A stretch of 64,000 nt of DNA. Source: Pinibacter aurantiacus (lineage in GTDB: Bacteria > Bacteroidota > Bacteroidia > Chitinophagales > Chitinophagaceae). Position 1 is the stretch's first letter. Each line of letters opens with the position of its first letter. Positions 35,751-45,827 of this stretch are shown here, in pieces. The translations under genes and the position numbers were made by a program. A model generated the notes under the pieces. The model was not told the DNA's origin and searched no databases. It saw only the letters and a program-made list of their open reading frames with translations. The stretch is taken from contig NZ_JAHSPG010000016.1 in NCBI RefSeq assembly GCF_019130065.1, positions 434,001-498,000 on the forward strand. Direction: 5' to 3'.

Positions 35751-36872
35751 ATGAACTATATACATAAAAAAATATTCAGAAGGTTAGTGATCGTTGCAGG
35801 GGTGTTGTCTGCAAATAATATGATGTCATTTGCGCAAACGCCCGTGCAGGTAACTACAACGGGAGTGCCGTTCCTGCAAATTACTCCCGATACACGTTCA
35901 GGTGGCATGGGTAATATGGGCATAGCAACAAGCGCCGATGCAGATGCTATGTTTCATAATTTATCAAAAACGGTTTTTAATGAAGACAAAGGAAACGTCT
36001 CCCTTAATTACACCCCATGGTTAAGAAACGCTACTTCCGGCATTTCTTTTGTAAGTGCGGCTGGTAATTACAAACTGAACGAAAACCAGGCTGTATCTGC
36101 TTCCTTACGCTACTTTAATATGGGTGACGTTCCGGTTACAGATTACACAGGAAAAAAACTGGGCATTTACAGACCCAATGAATTTGCCTTTGATCTTGGA
36201 TATTCAAGAAAGCTTTCAGAGAAATTTTCTATCGGCATCGCTGCACGATATATCTACTCCAAACTTGCAGATGGTTCCGTGAACGATGTTAATTACACTG
36301 CCGGAAACGCTTTCGCAGGCGATATTTCCGGGTTCTATAATGGTATAGATAAAGAAGGAAATGGCTTTACCGCCGGAGTTGCTTTGTCAAATCTCGGATC
36401 AAAAATAGGCTACACAGGCAACGCAAATGAAAAGGCTTTCCTGCCTGCCAATGCAGGTATCGGTGCTGCCTATACGAAGAAATTCGAAGGTGAGCATAAA
36501 CTGACATTTGGTATTGAAGCTAATAAACTATTAGTGCCCTCAACACCAGCTACAGAAGCCGAAATGCAGGATTATTATAACAAAGGAGTAATGCAAAGCT
36601 GGTCAGAATCATTCGGTAATACTGCTTACAAATTAGGAGCGGGTATGGAATACACTTACAACGATATGTTCAATCTTAGAGTGGGCTACACCTTTGATGG
36701 AGATGATATTGGCAACAGCAAATACATAACCGCAGGAGCAGGATTAAAGTACGAATGCTTCGGATTGAATTTTGCGTACCTCATGCCTTCCGGCGCCACC
36801 AAAACACAAAGCGCCATGGCAAACACCCTCCGCTTCGGATTGATCTATCATTTTACCGACAATAGCAAATAA
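35751..36872 (+). CDS. PorV/PorQ-like outer membrane protein
   Basis: A 373-residue protein with a signal peptide (to about residue 29, SFAQ) and the motif FLQITPDTRSGGMGNMGIAT (about 41-60), typical of PorV (LptO), followed by an FadL-like beta-barrel ending in RFGLIYHF. PorV shuttles T9SS cargo from the translocon to the attachment complex. This copy is encoded right after a T9SS cargo gene in a SusCD-type locus rather than near porU, so it may be a paralogue serving that cargo. Whether the genome has another porV cannot be seen here. Confidence 0.83.
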   Translation: MNYIHKKIFRRLVIVAGVLSANNMMSFAQTPVQVTTTGVPFLQITPDTRSGGMGNMGIATSADADAMFHNLSKTVFNEDKGNVSLNYTPWLRNATSGISFVSAAGNYKLNENQAVSASLRYFNMGDVPVTDYTGKKLGIYRPNEFAFDLGYSRKLSEKFSIGIAARYIYSKLADGSVNDVNYTAGNAFAGDISGFYNGIDKEGNGFTAGVALSNLGSKIGYTGNANEKAFLPANAGIGAAYTKKFEGEHKLTFGIEANKLLVPSTPATEAEMQDYYNKGVMQSWSESFGNTAYKLGAGMEYTYNDMFNLRVGYTFDGDDIGNSKYITAGAGLKYECFGLNFAYLMPSGATKTQSAMANTLRFGLIYHFTDNSK

Positions 36873-36916
36873 ACCGATAACAGAAACACACACATTTCAT
36901 TACAAAAACTAACAAC

Positions 36917-38419
36917 ATGCGAAAATCAAATTTAAAACAAGGATTCTTGTTGCCGGCGATTATGTTGGTAATGGGAATTCTTTCAGTCTTTATTGCGGAT
37001 GCGCAACTCACGGTTAAGGCCAATCCTTCATTTTCCGTACAAGAGGCCGATCCTATTACAACAAATCTTTCAGTTACAGCTTCAGGTGGAACAACACCCT
37101 ACACCTATCAATGGAAAAAAAAGGGTGTAGTTACTACCCTGAGTACAACTTCATCAATCAGGATAAATGTTGTTGCTTTCAGTGATTCCGGTAGTTATAC
37201 TTGCGTTGTAACAGATAAAGCTGGAAATACTCTTGAATCTAGTCCTATTTATGTAACAGTAACCATGCCAGCAACCGCTCCGGTTTTTGTAAGTGCGATT
37301 GCTGACATTACCGTGGCAGAAGCCGCCAAACTTCAATTCCTTACAAGAGCTGCTTTCTGGGCGCCCAGAGGTGTTTGTAAATGGTACAAAGAAGACGGCA
37401 CTCCGGTAACAGGAGGTGTAGAGGGTTACAACACGGCCGGCGCGGCTGTTGGACCTTATTATACATATGATCAGGCCAAAACATCGATGAGCGGCAATTA
37501 TTATTGCACAATGACCAACGGAATGGGAGTAACAAAAAGTAATGTTTTCAAAGTCACAGTGAATCCTGCGACTGCAACGCCCGTTATTAACTACCTGAAC
37601 AGTGCTCTTTCAAGTTATAAAGATTCAACCATGTATCGTGTTACTTTCCTGGAAGGCAGCATTAGCACGAGTGATTATCTAAACGTCACAGCGACTGGTT
37701 ACACAACGATTCAATGGAAAAAGGACGGACAACCAATTGCCACGCCTTCCAGCACGCCTACAAGATTTGCAGTACAGGACCAGCCAGGAAGAAGCTGGCA
37801 GGGAAGCGATGCAGGAACATATACAGTTGACCTGACAAATTCAGTAGGTACCACAACTAGTGTTCCCATCATTGTAACCATTGCTCCAAGTGTTAAACCT
37901 AAGCTTATCGCTCATACAGCAGATACTACGGTTACAGAAGCCGACACTATTGCTTTATACGGAGTAGCGAGTGGTGTTGCGGTAAATTATACGTGGGCCA
38001 GACTTTTAGCAGATGGCACAATTAGGTCCATCACCAACCAAAAAAATACCTACAGTACATACATGTCTATTGCAGATACAGGTACCTACTACTGTATTGC
38101 TTACAATACTGCAGGTAGCGACACTGCTGCAATTCGTGTAACTATGAAAAGAACTCAACCCCTGCCAATATTCCTGGATTTGAAAGATCAATATGAGCAG
38201 GGAGGGTCTAACTTAGTTAGCGTAAGACTGATAGGCGAATTGAGTGAAACGCTTACTTTATGCTACATCGATGGCACAGCCGCTACCAGGGGAACACTTC
38301 AACTTTATAGTCTCGGAGTGCCTGGAGGTTCTGGTACGTTGCCTGTTGGAAAACATACGATCAGGTTTACCAACGCCGATGCTACACTTGTTCTTGAAAA
38401 AACATTTGAATTAAAATAA
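36917..38419 (+). CDS. Secreted protein with four immunoglobulin-like domains
   Basis: The 500-residue protein has a signal peptide (to about residue 31, IADAQ) and about four Ig-like domains, each with the W-to-YxC or YxV pattern: YQWKKKG ... SGSYTCVV (about 35-115), CKWYKEDG ... SGNYYCTM (about 125-215), IQWKKDGQ ... AGTYTVDL (about 225-320) and YTWARLLADG ... TGTYYCIA (about 335-410). The C-terminus (RFTNADATLVLEKTFELK) is not a clear T9SS sorting domain. It probably binds something at the cell surface. Confidence 0.8.
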   Translation: MRKSNLKQGFLLPAIMLVMGILSVFIADAQLTVKANPSFSVQEADPITTNLSVTASGGTTPYTYQWKKKGVVTTLSTTSSIRINVVAFSDSGSYTCVVTDKAGNTLESSPIYVTVTMPATAPVFVSAIADITVAEAAKLQFLTRAAFWAPRGVCKWYKEDGTPVTGGVEGYNTAGAAVGPYYTYDQAKTSMSGNYYCTMTNGMGVTKSNVFKVTVNPATATPVINYLNSALSSYKDSTMYRVTFLEGSISTSDYLNVTATGYTTIQWKKDGQPIATPSSTPTRFAVQDQPGRSWQGSDAGTYTVDLTNSVGTTTSVPIIVTIAPSVKPKLIAHTADTTVTEADTIALYGVASGVAVNYTWARLLADGTIRSITNQKNTYSTYMSIADTGTYYCIAYNTAGSDTAAIRVTMKRTQPLPIFLDLKDQYEQGGSNLVSVRLIGELSETLTLCYIDGTAATRGTLQLYSLGVPGGSGTLPVGKHTIRFTNADATLVLEKTFELK

Positions 38420-38448
38420 CCACAATCCTCATTCTACATACTATTATT

Positions 38449-39195
38449 ATGAAAATGAAAAATATTCTTGCAAGCGTACTTTCTGTATGTCTGGTGGCTG
38501 CAGCCATTACGTCTTGTAACAAAAAAGATAACCCGGCGCCATTGCCTGTTGCGCCTACATTGTCGGCAGCAAGCGTAAATATGGATATCAACACTGTTGA
38601 CTCCTCTGTATCGGTGAGTGGCGGTGTTGCACCTTACACACTTACAGTATCTGATGCAACTAAGCTTACCGCTACGCTTTCGGGTACAAAAATCGTATTG
38701 ACAGCAAGTGGCAAAACTGCTTCTTCTGCGACTCCGGTTACCGTGACTGTAACTACTAAAGAAAATAAAACTGCAACCCTTACTATTACCATCGGTGACC
38801 CTTACGCAGATGCGAAAGTAAATACCAAAGCCCGTTTTGAGCTAACAGGTCCATCGGCATTGGTAACTTATGTTGCAAATGACAGTTTGATCACTGGTAT
38901 TGGTTATTTCCAGATTTACCGTGATAATGGCAAACTTTTCGGTTCCGCAAAACCAAAATATGGCTGGGCTTCCGGAGATAGTAAGAACTTCCTTTTTCTT
39001 GAAGTAAGTGGAGATGTGAAAGCGCCTGGTCAAAAAACAGGCAGCAGGTTGTATGTACGCAAAAATGGAGGCACCCCGGCATGGGTTGACTGCAGCAAAG
39101 CAGAAGTTATTCAATCTGCTTCAGGTATCACCTGGATCACGTTCCAACTACAAGACGGTACGAAAGGACTTGTCGTACAGCCTTGGATACAATAA
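38449..39195 (+). CDS. Hypothetical lipoprotein with Ig-like beta-sandwich
   Basis: A 248-residue lipoprotein (lipobox AAITSCNKK, Cys24). Residues about 40-115 form a repetitive beta-sandwich rich in Thr, Ser and Val (SVSGGVAPYTLTVSDATKLT), like bacterial Ig-type domains. The remainder is a second beta domain without a recognised family. It is the last gene of the SusCD locus before rpoC; an inverted repeat follows. Confidence 0.7.
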   Translation: MKMKNILASVLSVCLVAAAITSCNKKDNPAPLPVAPTLSAASVNMDINTVDSSVSVSGGVAPYTLTVSDATKLTATLSGTKIVLTASGKTASSATPVTVTVTTKENKTATLTITIGDPYADAKVNTKARFELTGPSALVTYVANDSLITGIGYFQIYRDNGKLFGSAKPKYGWASGDSKNFLFLEVSGDVKAPGQKTGSRLYVRKNGGTPAWVDCSKAEVIQSASGITWITFQLQDGTKGLVVQPWIQ

Positions 39196-39199
39196 CAAC

Positions 39200-39361
39200 T
39201 TAGAAATTAGGAATTAGGAGTTAGGAGTTAGGAATTTAGTGGCGTTGCATTCTTTACGGAAAGGTAACTTTCACAATATTTATGGTTAAGGCTATTCTAA
39301 TAATTATCAATTAGTTACATAGGATAAATTCTTAATTCCTAATTCTTAATTCTTAATTTCT
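39200..39361. repeat. Inverted repeat, AATTAGGAATTAGG family
   Basis: TTAGAAATTAGGAATTAGGA in the left arm is mirrored by TTCTTAATTCCTAATTCTTA in the right arm, about 85 bp apart. The same family is found at 46733-46867 and as single arms near 5229 and 56562. It separates the SusCD locus from rpoC and may end the long transcript. Confidence 0.7.
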
Positions 39362-39444
39362 TCGTTCACTTATGTTCATTCAATAATTGCCAAAGTGGGC
39401 AGGTAAGGATAAATAGTAAAGTCGCCAATAGGCTCCTGAACCGT

Positions 39445-39510
39445 GAAATGTTACAATTTCCATTGAAACATTTCTAATATTGGTACTTTAAACTATAATC
39501 CCTACCTTTG
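39445..39510 (+). promoter_or_regulatory. rpoC promoter with upstream inverted repeat
   Basis: TTG (39480-39482), a 20-bp spacer and TACCTTTG (39503-39510) exactly fit the Bacteroidota -33/-7 promoter TTG-N17-23-TAnnTTTG. Upstream, GAAATGTT (39445-39452) and AACATTTC (39467-39474) form an inverted repeat with a 14-bp spacer that could bind a regulator. The 5' untranslated region would be about 155 nt. A promoter here means rpoC need not depend on transcription from rpoB. Confidence 0.75.
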
Positions 39511-39673
39511 CCCACTATTTATTTTGGGTTTAATGGGTAACTTTTCCTCGGATTTATTGATAAAGTATTGATTTTGAAGCTAATTTGATTATATCAAATT
39601 GGTTATCAGTATTTTATTGTTCGAGGAAAAAGCTGTTAAATCAAGAACATAAACACAATCTGCAGATTAATTT

Positions 39674-42600
39674 ATGGCTATTAAAAAAGAAAATCGTCCC
39701 AGGGCTACGTTCTCCAAAATCACAATTGGCCTTGCCTCTCCGGATTCTATTCTTGAAAGAAGTTATGGTGAAGTGCTGAAGCCTGAAACTATTAACTACC
39801 GTACGTACAAACCTGAAAGAGATGGTTTGTTCTGCGAAAGAATTTTCGGGCCGGTGAAAGATTACGAATGTGCGTGCGGTAAGTACAAACGCATTCGTTA
39901 CAAGGGAATCGTATGCGACCGTTGCGGCGTAGAAGTGACCGAAAAGAAAGTGCGTCGTGAGCGCATGGGCCACATTAAATTAGTGGTACCTGTTGTTCAC
40001 ATTTGGTATTTTAAAAGCCTCCCTAATAAAATTGGTTACCTGCTCGGTATGAGCTCCAAGAAATTGGAAACCATTGTTTACTACGAGCGCTTCGTGGTAA
40101 TTCAGCCAGGTATCCGAGCAGACAAAGGTCAAAACTACGGTGACCTGTTAACTGAAGAAGAATATCTGGAAATTCTTGATACTCTTCCAAAAGATAACCA
40201 GTATCTGCCAGATGACGATGCAAACAAATTCATCGCGAAAATGGGAGCGGAAGCAGTTCACGATCTTTTGCAAAGAATAGATCTTGACCAATTGTCTTTC
40301 GATCTTCGTAACGCTGCCGCTAACGAAACTTCTCAGCAACGTAAAGCAGACGCTTTAAAACGTCTGAGCGTAGTAGAAGCCTTCCGTGATGCAAACACAA
40401 GAATCACCAACCGTCCTGAGTGGATGGTAATGCAATACATCCCTGTAATTCCACCGGAATTGCGTCCATTGGTTCCACTGGATGGCGGTCGTTTCGCATC
40501 TTCAGATCTGAATGACCTTTATCGTCGTGTGATCATCCGTAACAACCGTTTGAAACGCTTGTTAGAGATCAAAGCCCCTGAAGTAATCTTACGTAACGAA
40601 AAACGTATGCTACAGGAAGCAATTGACTCATTGTTTGACAACAGCCGTAAATCAAATGCAGTAAAAGCAGAAGGTGGACGTGCGTTAAAATCTTTGAGCG
40701 ATGTATTGAAAGGTAAACAAGGTCGTTTCCGTCAAAACTTGCTTGGTAAACGTGTTGACTACTCCGGTCGTTCTGTAATCGTAGTAGGACCTGAATTGAA
40801 AATTCACGAATGCGGTCTTCCAAAAGACATGGCTGCGGAATTGTTCAAACCATTTATCATCCGCAAGCTGATTGAAAGAGGTATTGTAAAAACAGTAAAG
40901 AGTGCACGCAAACTGGTAGACAAAAAAGAAGCTATCATTTGGGACATTCTTGAAAACATATTGAAAGGACACCCGGTAATGCTAAACCGTGCCCCAACAC
41001 TGCACCGTTTGTCAATCCAGGCGTTCCAGCCAAAATTGGTTGAAGGTAAAGCGATCCAATTGCACCCTCTCGTAACATCAGCGTTCAACGCCGATTTCGA
41101 TGGTGACCAGATGGCGGTTCACGTTCCATTGAGCAACGCCGCAGTTCTGGAAGCACAATTGTTGATGCTTTCTTCACACAACATTCTTAACCCGCAAAAC
41201 GGTACGCCGATCACCCTTCCTTCTCAGGACATGGTACTCGGTCTGTACTACATTACTAAGGGTAAAAGAACCAACGATAAAGAAACATTACGCGGCGAAG
41301 GCATGGCGTTCTATTCTGCAGACGAGGTGATCATTGCTTACAATGAAAACCGCATTGACCTGCACGCATGGATCAAAGTGAAAACAAACGTACGTAATGC
41401 GAATGGAGAACTGGAAAAGAAACTGATCGAAACTACAGTAGGTCGTATCTTGTTCAACCAGTTTGTTCCTGTAGAAGTTGGTTTCATCAACGCATTGCTG
41501 ACTAAAAAGTCTTTGCGTGAAATCATTGGTGATATCATTGAAATCACCAACGTTCCTAAAACAGCTAAATTCCTTGATGATATCAAGCAACTTGGTTTCC
41601 GTATGGCCTTCCGTGGTGGATTGTCGTTCAACCCACAGGATTTGATCATTCCGGATGCGAAAGAAGAATTGCTTGAACAAGCTAAAGTTGAAGTTGACGA
41701 AGTTTGGGATAACTACAACATGGGTCTTATCACAAACAACGAGCGTTATAACCAAATCGTAGATATCTGGTCAAGAGTAGATACGCGTATCACTGAAACG
41801 TTGATCCGCGAAATGCAAAATGATAAACAAGGGTTCAACTCAGTTTACATGATGCTTGACTCAGGTGCCCGTGGTTCTAAACAACAGGTAAAACAGCTTG
41901 CAGGTATCAGAGGTTTGATGGCTAAACCAAGAAAATCAGGCTCTACCGGTTCTGAGATCATTGAGAACCCGATCCTTTCAAACTTTAAAGGAGGTCTGAA
42001 CGTATTGGATTACTTCATCTCTACGCACGGTGCCCGTAAAGGTCTTGCCGATACAGCGTTGAAAACAGCCGATGCCGGTTACTTAACCCGTCGTCTGGTT
42101 GACGTTGCACAGGATGTTGTAATTACCGAAGAAGATTGTGGAACATTGCGTGGTATCGCTACTTCAGCATTGAAAGACAATGAGGATGTAATCGAACCAC
42201 TAAGCGATAGAATTGAAGGTCGTACTTCATTGCACAATGTATACCATCCTACAACAGAAGAACTGATCGCTGAAGCAGGTAGAGAAATTACTGCTTCTGT
42301 TGCGAAAAAAATAGAAGAAGTAGGTATCGAAACAGTTGAGATCCGTTCTGTATTGACTTGCGAAAGCAAACGCGGATGTTGCGTTAAGTGTTATGGTAAA
42401 AACCTTGCAACAGGTTACCTGGCACAAAAAGGTGACGCGGTTGGTATCATCGCAGCACAGTCAATCGGTGAGCCTGGTACTCAGTTGACACTTCGTACCT
42501 TCCACGTGGGTGGTGTTGCCGGTTCTGCGTCAGTAGAATCTACATTGCCTGCTAAATTCGACGGTACTATCCAGTTCGATGGTTTGCGTACTGTAACAAC

Positions 42601-43966
42601 AGAAAACAAAGAAGGCGAAAAAGTACAATTGGTAATCGGCCGTACAGGTGAGGTTCGTATCATGGATGTTAAAAACGATCGTCTGTTGATCACAAGCAAC
42701 GTGCCTTACGGCGCTACCTTGTTGGTAAAAGATGGTCAGAAAATTGCCAAAGGCGAACCAATCTGCTCATGGGATCCATATAACAACGTAATCGTTTCTG
42801 AGATCAATGGATCTGTGAAATTTGACAACGTTCTTGAAGGTTTCACTTACCGTGAAGAAGCGGATGAGCAAACAGGTCACCGCGAGAAAGTTGTTATCGA
42901 AACAAAAGATAAAACAAAACTTCCTTCTATCGGAATCGAAGGAAAAGAATTCAAATCATACAACTTGCCTGTTGGATCTCACATCGTAATCGACGAAGGT
43001 GAAGAAGTAAAAGCAGGTCAGGTGTTGGTGAAAATTCCTCGTGTACTTGGTAAATTGAGAGATATCACGGGTGGTCTGCCGCGCGTAACTGAGTTGTTCG
43101 AAGCTCGTAACCCGGCGAACCCTGCAGTAGTATCTGAAATTGATGGTGTAGTTTCATTTGGTAACATCAAACGTGGTAACCGCGAAATGATCGTGGAAGC
43201 AAGAGATGGTGTTGTTAAAAAATACCTTGTACCTCTTACACGTCAGATCCTTGCACAAGATGGTGACTTCGTAAAAGCAGGTACTCCATTGTCTGATGGT
43301 CAGGTTGCTCCTTACGATATCTTAAATATCAAAGGACCTTACGCAGTACAAGAGTACGTTGTAAACGAAATTCAAGAGGTTTACCGCTTGCAGGGTGTAC
43401 GTATCAACGACAAACATATCGAGGTTATCGTACGTCAGATGATGCGTAAAGTAACCATCGTTGATCCAGGTGATACTAAATTCCTTGAAGACGATACTGA
43501 AGATAAATTTGACTTTATGACTGAAAACGACTGGATCTTCGATAAGAAAGTCGTTACAGAACCTGGCGAAAGCACTAAGCTGAGAGCCGGTCAAATTGTT
43601 AGCCTGCGTGATGTAAGAGAAGAGAATTCTATCTTACGTCGTTCAGATAAAAAACTGGTTGAATTCCGTGATGCTAATCCTGCAACATCTCAACCGTTGT
43701 TGTTGGGTATCACAAAAGCATCATTGGGTGTACAAAGCTGGATCTCAGCTGCGTCATTCCAGGAGACAACTAAAGTATTGTCATCTGCAGCGATCATGGG
43801 TAAAACCGATGATATGCTTGGCTTGAAAGAAAACGTAATCACAGGACACGCAATCCCTGCGGGTACTGGTCTGCGTGACTTTGAAAACATGATCGTAGGT
43901 AGCAAGGAAGAATATGAATTGCTGCAAACTACTCGTGAAGCCATGACTTTTGACGACGAAGAATAA
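39674..43966 (+). CDS. rpoC: DNA-directed RNA polymerase subunit beta'
   Basis: The 1430-residue catalytic subunit has the N-terminal zinc motif [20 protein letters not shown] (about 58-77), the active-site motif [12 protein letters not shown] (near 470) with three Mg-binding Asp, and the second zinc site [13 protein letters not shown] (near 895-907). Bridge helix and trigger loop follow, with [20 protein letters not shown] near 921. Length is normal for Bacteroidota. The gene before it is not rpoB but a lipoprotein gene 478 bp away; rpoB and rpoC are adjacent in most bacteria. A strong terminator follows. Confidence 0.99.
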   Translation: MAIKKENRPRATFSKITIGLASPDSILERSYGEVLKPETINYRTYKPERDGLFCERIFGPVKDYECACGKYKRIRYKGIVCDRCGVEVTEKKVRRERMGHIKLVVPVVHIWYFKSLPNKIGYLLGMSSKKLETIVYYERFVVIQPGIRADKGQNYGDLLTEEEYLEILDTLPKDNQYLPDDDANKFIAKMGAEAVHDLLQRIDLDQLSFDLRNAAANETSQQRKADALKRLSVVEAFRDANTRITNRPEWMVMQYIPVIPPELRPLVPLDGGRFASSDLNDLYRRVIIRNNRLKRLLEIKAPEVILRNEKRMLQEAIDSLFDNSRKSNAVKAEGGRALKSLSDVLKGKQGRFRQNLLGKRVDYSGRSVIVVGPELKIHECGLPKDMAAELFKPFIIRKLIERGIVKTVKSARKLVDKKEAIIWDILENILKGHPVMLNRAPTLHRLSIQAFQPKLVEGKAIQLHPLVTSAFNADFDGDQMAVHVPLSNAAVLEAQLLMLSSHNILNPQNGTPITLPSQDMVLGLYYITKGKRTNDKETLRGEGMAFYSADEVIIAYNENRIDLHAWIKVKTNVRNANGELEKKLIETTVGRILFNQFVPVEVGFINALLTKKSLREIIGDIIEITNVPKTAKFLDDIKQLGFRMAFRGGLSFNPQDLIIPDAKEELLEQAKVEVDEVWDNYNMGLITNNERYNQIVDIWSRVDTRITETLIREMQNDKQGFNSVYMMLDSGARGSKQQVKQLAGIRGLMAKPRKSGSTGSEIIENPILSNFKGGLNVLDYFISTHGARKGLADTALKTADAGYLTRRLVDVAQDVVITEEDCGTLRGIATSALKDNEDVIEPLSDRIEGRTSLHNVYHPTTEELIAEAGREITASVAKKIEEVGIETVEIRSVLTCESKRGCCVKCYGKNLATGYLAQKGDAVGIIAAQSIGEPGTQLTLRTFHVGGVAGSASVESTLPAKFDGTIQFDGLRTVTTENKEGEKVQLVIGRTGEVRIMDVKNDRLLITSNVPYGATLLVKDGQKIAKGEPICSWDPYNNVIVSEINGSVKFDNVLEGFTYREEADEQTGHREKVVIETKDKTKLPSIGIEGKEFKSYNLPVGSHIVIDEGEEVKAGQVLVKIPRVLGKLRDITGGLPRVTELFEARNPANPAVVSEIDGVVSFGNIKRGNREMIVEARDGVVKKYLVPLTRQILAQDGDFVKAGTPLSDGQVAPYDILNIKGPYAVQEYVVNEIQEVYRLQGVRINDKHIEVIVRQMMRKVTIVDPGDTKFLEDDTEDKFDFMTENDWIFDKKVVTEPGESTKLRAGQIVSLRDVREENSILRRSDKKLVEFRDANPATSQPLLLGITKASLGVQSWISAASFQETTKVLSSAAIMGKTDDMLGLKENVITGHAIPAGTGLRDFENMIVGSKEEYELLQTTREAMTFDDEE

Positions 43967-43992
43967 TTATTAAAGTTCTTTATAGTTTTTTG

Positions 43993-44028
43993 AAAGGTAG
44001 GAAGTGTTAAAACTTCCTACCTTTTTTT
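43993..44028 (+). terminator. Intrinsic terminator of rpoC
   Basis: AAAGGTAGGAAGT (43993-44005) pairs perfectly over 13 bp with ACTTCCTACCTTT (44012-44024) around a 6-nt loop, followed by more T (to 44028). It begins 27 bp after the rpoC stop codon. Confidence 0.93.
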
Positions 44029-44056
44029 GGTAGATGACTGCTGAATTATATGTTTG
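44027..44056 (+). promoter_or_regulatory. Predicted promoter of the OmpH-like gene
   Basis: TTG (44027-44029), a 19-bp spacer and TATGTTTG (44049-44056) match the Bacteroidota consensus exactly. The -33 element overlaps the T-tract of the rpoC terminator, so termination and initiation are packed together. The 5' untranslated region would be about 175 nt. Confidence 0.65.
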
Positions 44057-44237
44057 CTATGTGAAACGGCGGTAATATTTACAGAAAGGCTTTATTTTTT
44101 TCTAATAATCATGTTGCGTTTAATCTCCGAAAGCTTATCTTCGGCACCGGTTTTTCTTTAGGTAAATAATTAGAATCCGTTTATCTATTTTACAAGTAGC
44201 TTAAAATAGATTACAAGAAATTAATTTAAAAATTATC

Positions 44238-44825
44238 ATGAAGCATCTCTCTACAATTTTAAGTGTTATTGCTCTCGCTCTGATAGCTGTGCTTTTTTAC
44301 TTCCAGTTTGCAAACAAAAAACCTCACACTGAAAGTCATGCAGGCCCTGCAGAAAAAGACAACAGTTTCAAAATGGCTTATTTCGACATCGATTCTTTGC
44401 AAAACAATTATCAATACTATAAAGATGCTCTTGAGGAATTGAAAGCTAAAGAGCAATCAATGAATAACGAATTGCAGTCTCTTGAAAAAAGTTACCAAAG
44501 AAAAATTCAGGAGTGGCAGCAACGTGGCTCGTCCATGAGCCAGTCTGAAGCAGAGGCTGCAAACAGGGAATACCAGCAAATGCAGGCGAATTATCAGCAA
44601 AGAAGAGGTATGCTGGAGCAGCAGATCGGTAATTTACAAATGGAGAAAAGAAAGAACATTAAAGAGAAAATCGAAGCCTTCCTGAAAGACTATAACAAAG
44701 ACAGAAAATACGCTTACATCATCTCTTATGAGCCTGAATTGATGTTTTACAAAGATTCAGCTTACGATATCACTGGTGACCTTATTAAAGGCCTGAATGC
44801 CGGATATCAGCCTCAAAAGAAGTAA
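44238..44825 (+). CDS. OmpH/Skp-family periplasmic chaperone-like protein
   Basis: The 195-residue protein has an N-terminal hydrophobic segment (TILSVIALALIAVLFYFQFA, residues about 5-24), then MAYFDIDSLQNNYQYYKDAL and a long coiled coil (about 70-150, rich in Gln, Glu and Lys: NREYQQMQANYQQRRGMLEQ) and a C-terminal strand (YAYIISYEPELMFYKDSAYD). This is the OmpH/Skp layout; Skp carries unfolded outer membrane proteins through the periplasm. The hydrophobic segment lacks a clear cleavage site, so it may be a membrane anchor. It has its own promoter and terminator. Confidence 0.9.
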   Translation: MKHLSTILSVIALALIAVLFYFQFANKKPHTESHAGPAEKDNSFKMAYFDIDSLQNNYQYYKDALEELKAKEQSMNNELQSLEKSYQRKIQEWQQRGSSMSQSEAEAANREYQQMQANYQQRRGMLEQQIGNLQMEKRKNIKEKIEAFLKDYNKDRKYAYIISYEPELMFYKDSAYDITGDLIKGLNAGYQPQKK

Positions 44826-44841
44826 GAAGCCAATAAATTAT

Positions 44842-44876
44842 AAAAAAATGCGTTCTCATCGGGACGCATTTTTTTA
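44842..44876 (+). terminator. Intrinsic terminator after the OmpH-like gene
   Basis: AAAAAAATGCGT (44842-44853) pairs with ACGCATTTTTTT (44864-44875) over 12 bp around a 10-nt loop, with the T-run as U-tract. It lies 16 bp after the stop codon. Confidence 0.92.
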
Positions 44877-44929
44877 TGTCCCTTTAATACCCGGATGTTT
44901 TCCTATGCTCCATCCTTAAAATCTTAAAC

Positions 44930-45724
44930 ATGAGCTTACCAATTTACGTTGTCGATGCATTTGCAGATAAATTATTCCAGGGCAACCCTGCAGCAGTTTG
45001 TCCCCTTCAGGAATGGTTGCCAGACGATGTAATGCAGAAGCTGGCATTTGAAAATAACCTTTCAGAAACTGCTTTTTTTGTAAAGGAAGAGGAGTACTAT
45101 CACGTTCGCTGGTTTACCCCGGATTTTGAGGTAGATCTCTGCGGACACGCAACTTTGGCAAGTGCTTATGTAATATTCAACTTCATCGCCAAGAAAGCCA
45201 AAACCATCACATTCAACTCAAAGAGCGGCATATTAACGGTTTCAAAAACAGATGAAGGCCTGATCCAGCTTGATTTTCCAGCTTATATTGCTGAACCGGT
45301 AGACAGCGCAAACCCTGCTTTGATCAAAGGTTTGAGCATTATTCCACAGAAAATTCTCAAAGCGAAAAACTATTTATTGGTATATGAATCGGAAGAAGAA
45401 GTTCGAAAAATTGTTCCGGATTTTAACTTTCTGAATGCATTGGGATCAACAAGAGTTATTGTAACAGCTAAAGGCGCTGAGGTTGATTTTGTTTCCCGTT
45501 TCTTCGTTCCAAATTCTGTTATAATGGAAGACCCGGTTACAGGATCGGCGCATAGCACGCTGGTGCCATATTGGAGCAAGAAGTTGGGCAAAACAACATT
45601 TGTTGCCAGGCAGCTATCGAAACGCTCCGGCACTTTGTATTGCGAATACGTGGGAGACAGAGTGTTGATGGCAGGAAACGCAGTACTTTATTCCAAAGGT
45701 GAGTACTTCCTGGAGCAACTATAG
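44930..45724 (+). CDS. PhzF family isomerase-like protein
   Basis: A 264-residue protein of the PhzF fold, made of two similar diaminopimelate-epimerase-like halves. The catalytic Glu46 is in NNLSETAFF, and the motif DLCGHATLASAYV (near 70-82) lines the active site; the second half has EDPVTGSAHSTLVPYW (near 200). PhzF itself isomerises a phenazine precursor, but most relatives, including this one with no phenazine genes nearby, have unknown substrates. It stands between two well-defined single genes. Confidence 0.93.
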   Translation: MSLPIYVVDAFADKLFQGNPAAVCPLQEWLPDDVMQKLAFENNLSETAFFVKEEEYYHVRWFTPDFEVDLCGHATLASAYVIFNFIAKKAKTITFNSKSGILTVSKTDEGLIQLDFPAYIAEPVDSANPALIKGLSIIPQKILKAKNYLLVYESEEEVRKIVPDFNFLNALGSTRVIVTAKGAEVDFVSRFFVPNSVIMEDPVTGSAHSTLVPYWSKKLGKTTFVARQLSKRSGTLYCEYVGDRVLMAGNAVLYSKGEYFLEQL

Positions 45725-45827
45725 CACATCAATCTAACCATTATTGGGAATACTTTTTGTCATTTTAACCCTACCTTTATTGGATGCCTCTGATTGGGTA
45801 ACAGCAATTGTATAACTGAATTATCGT

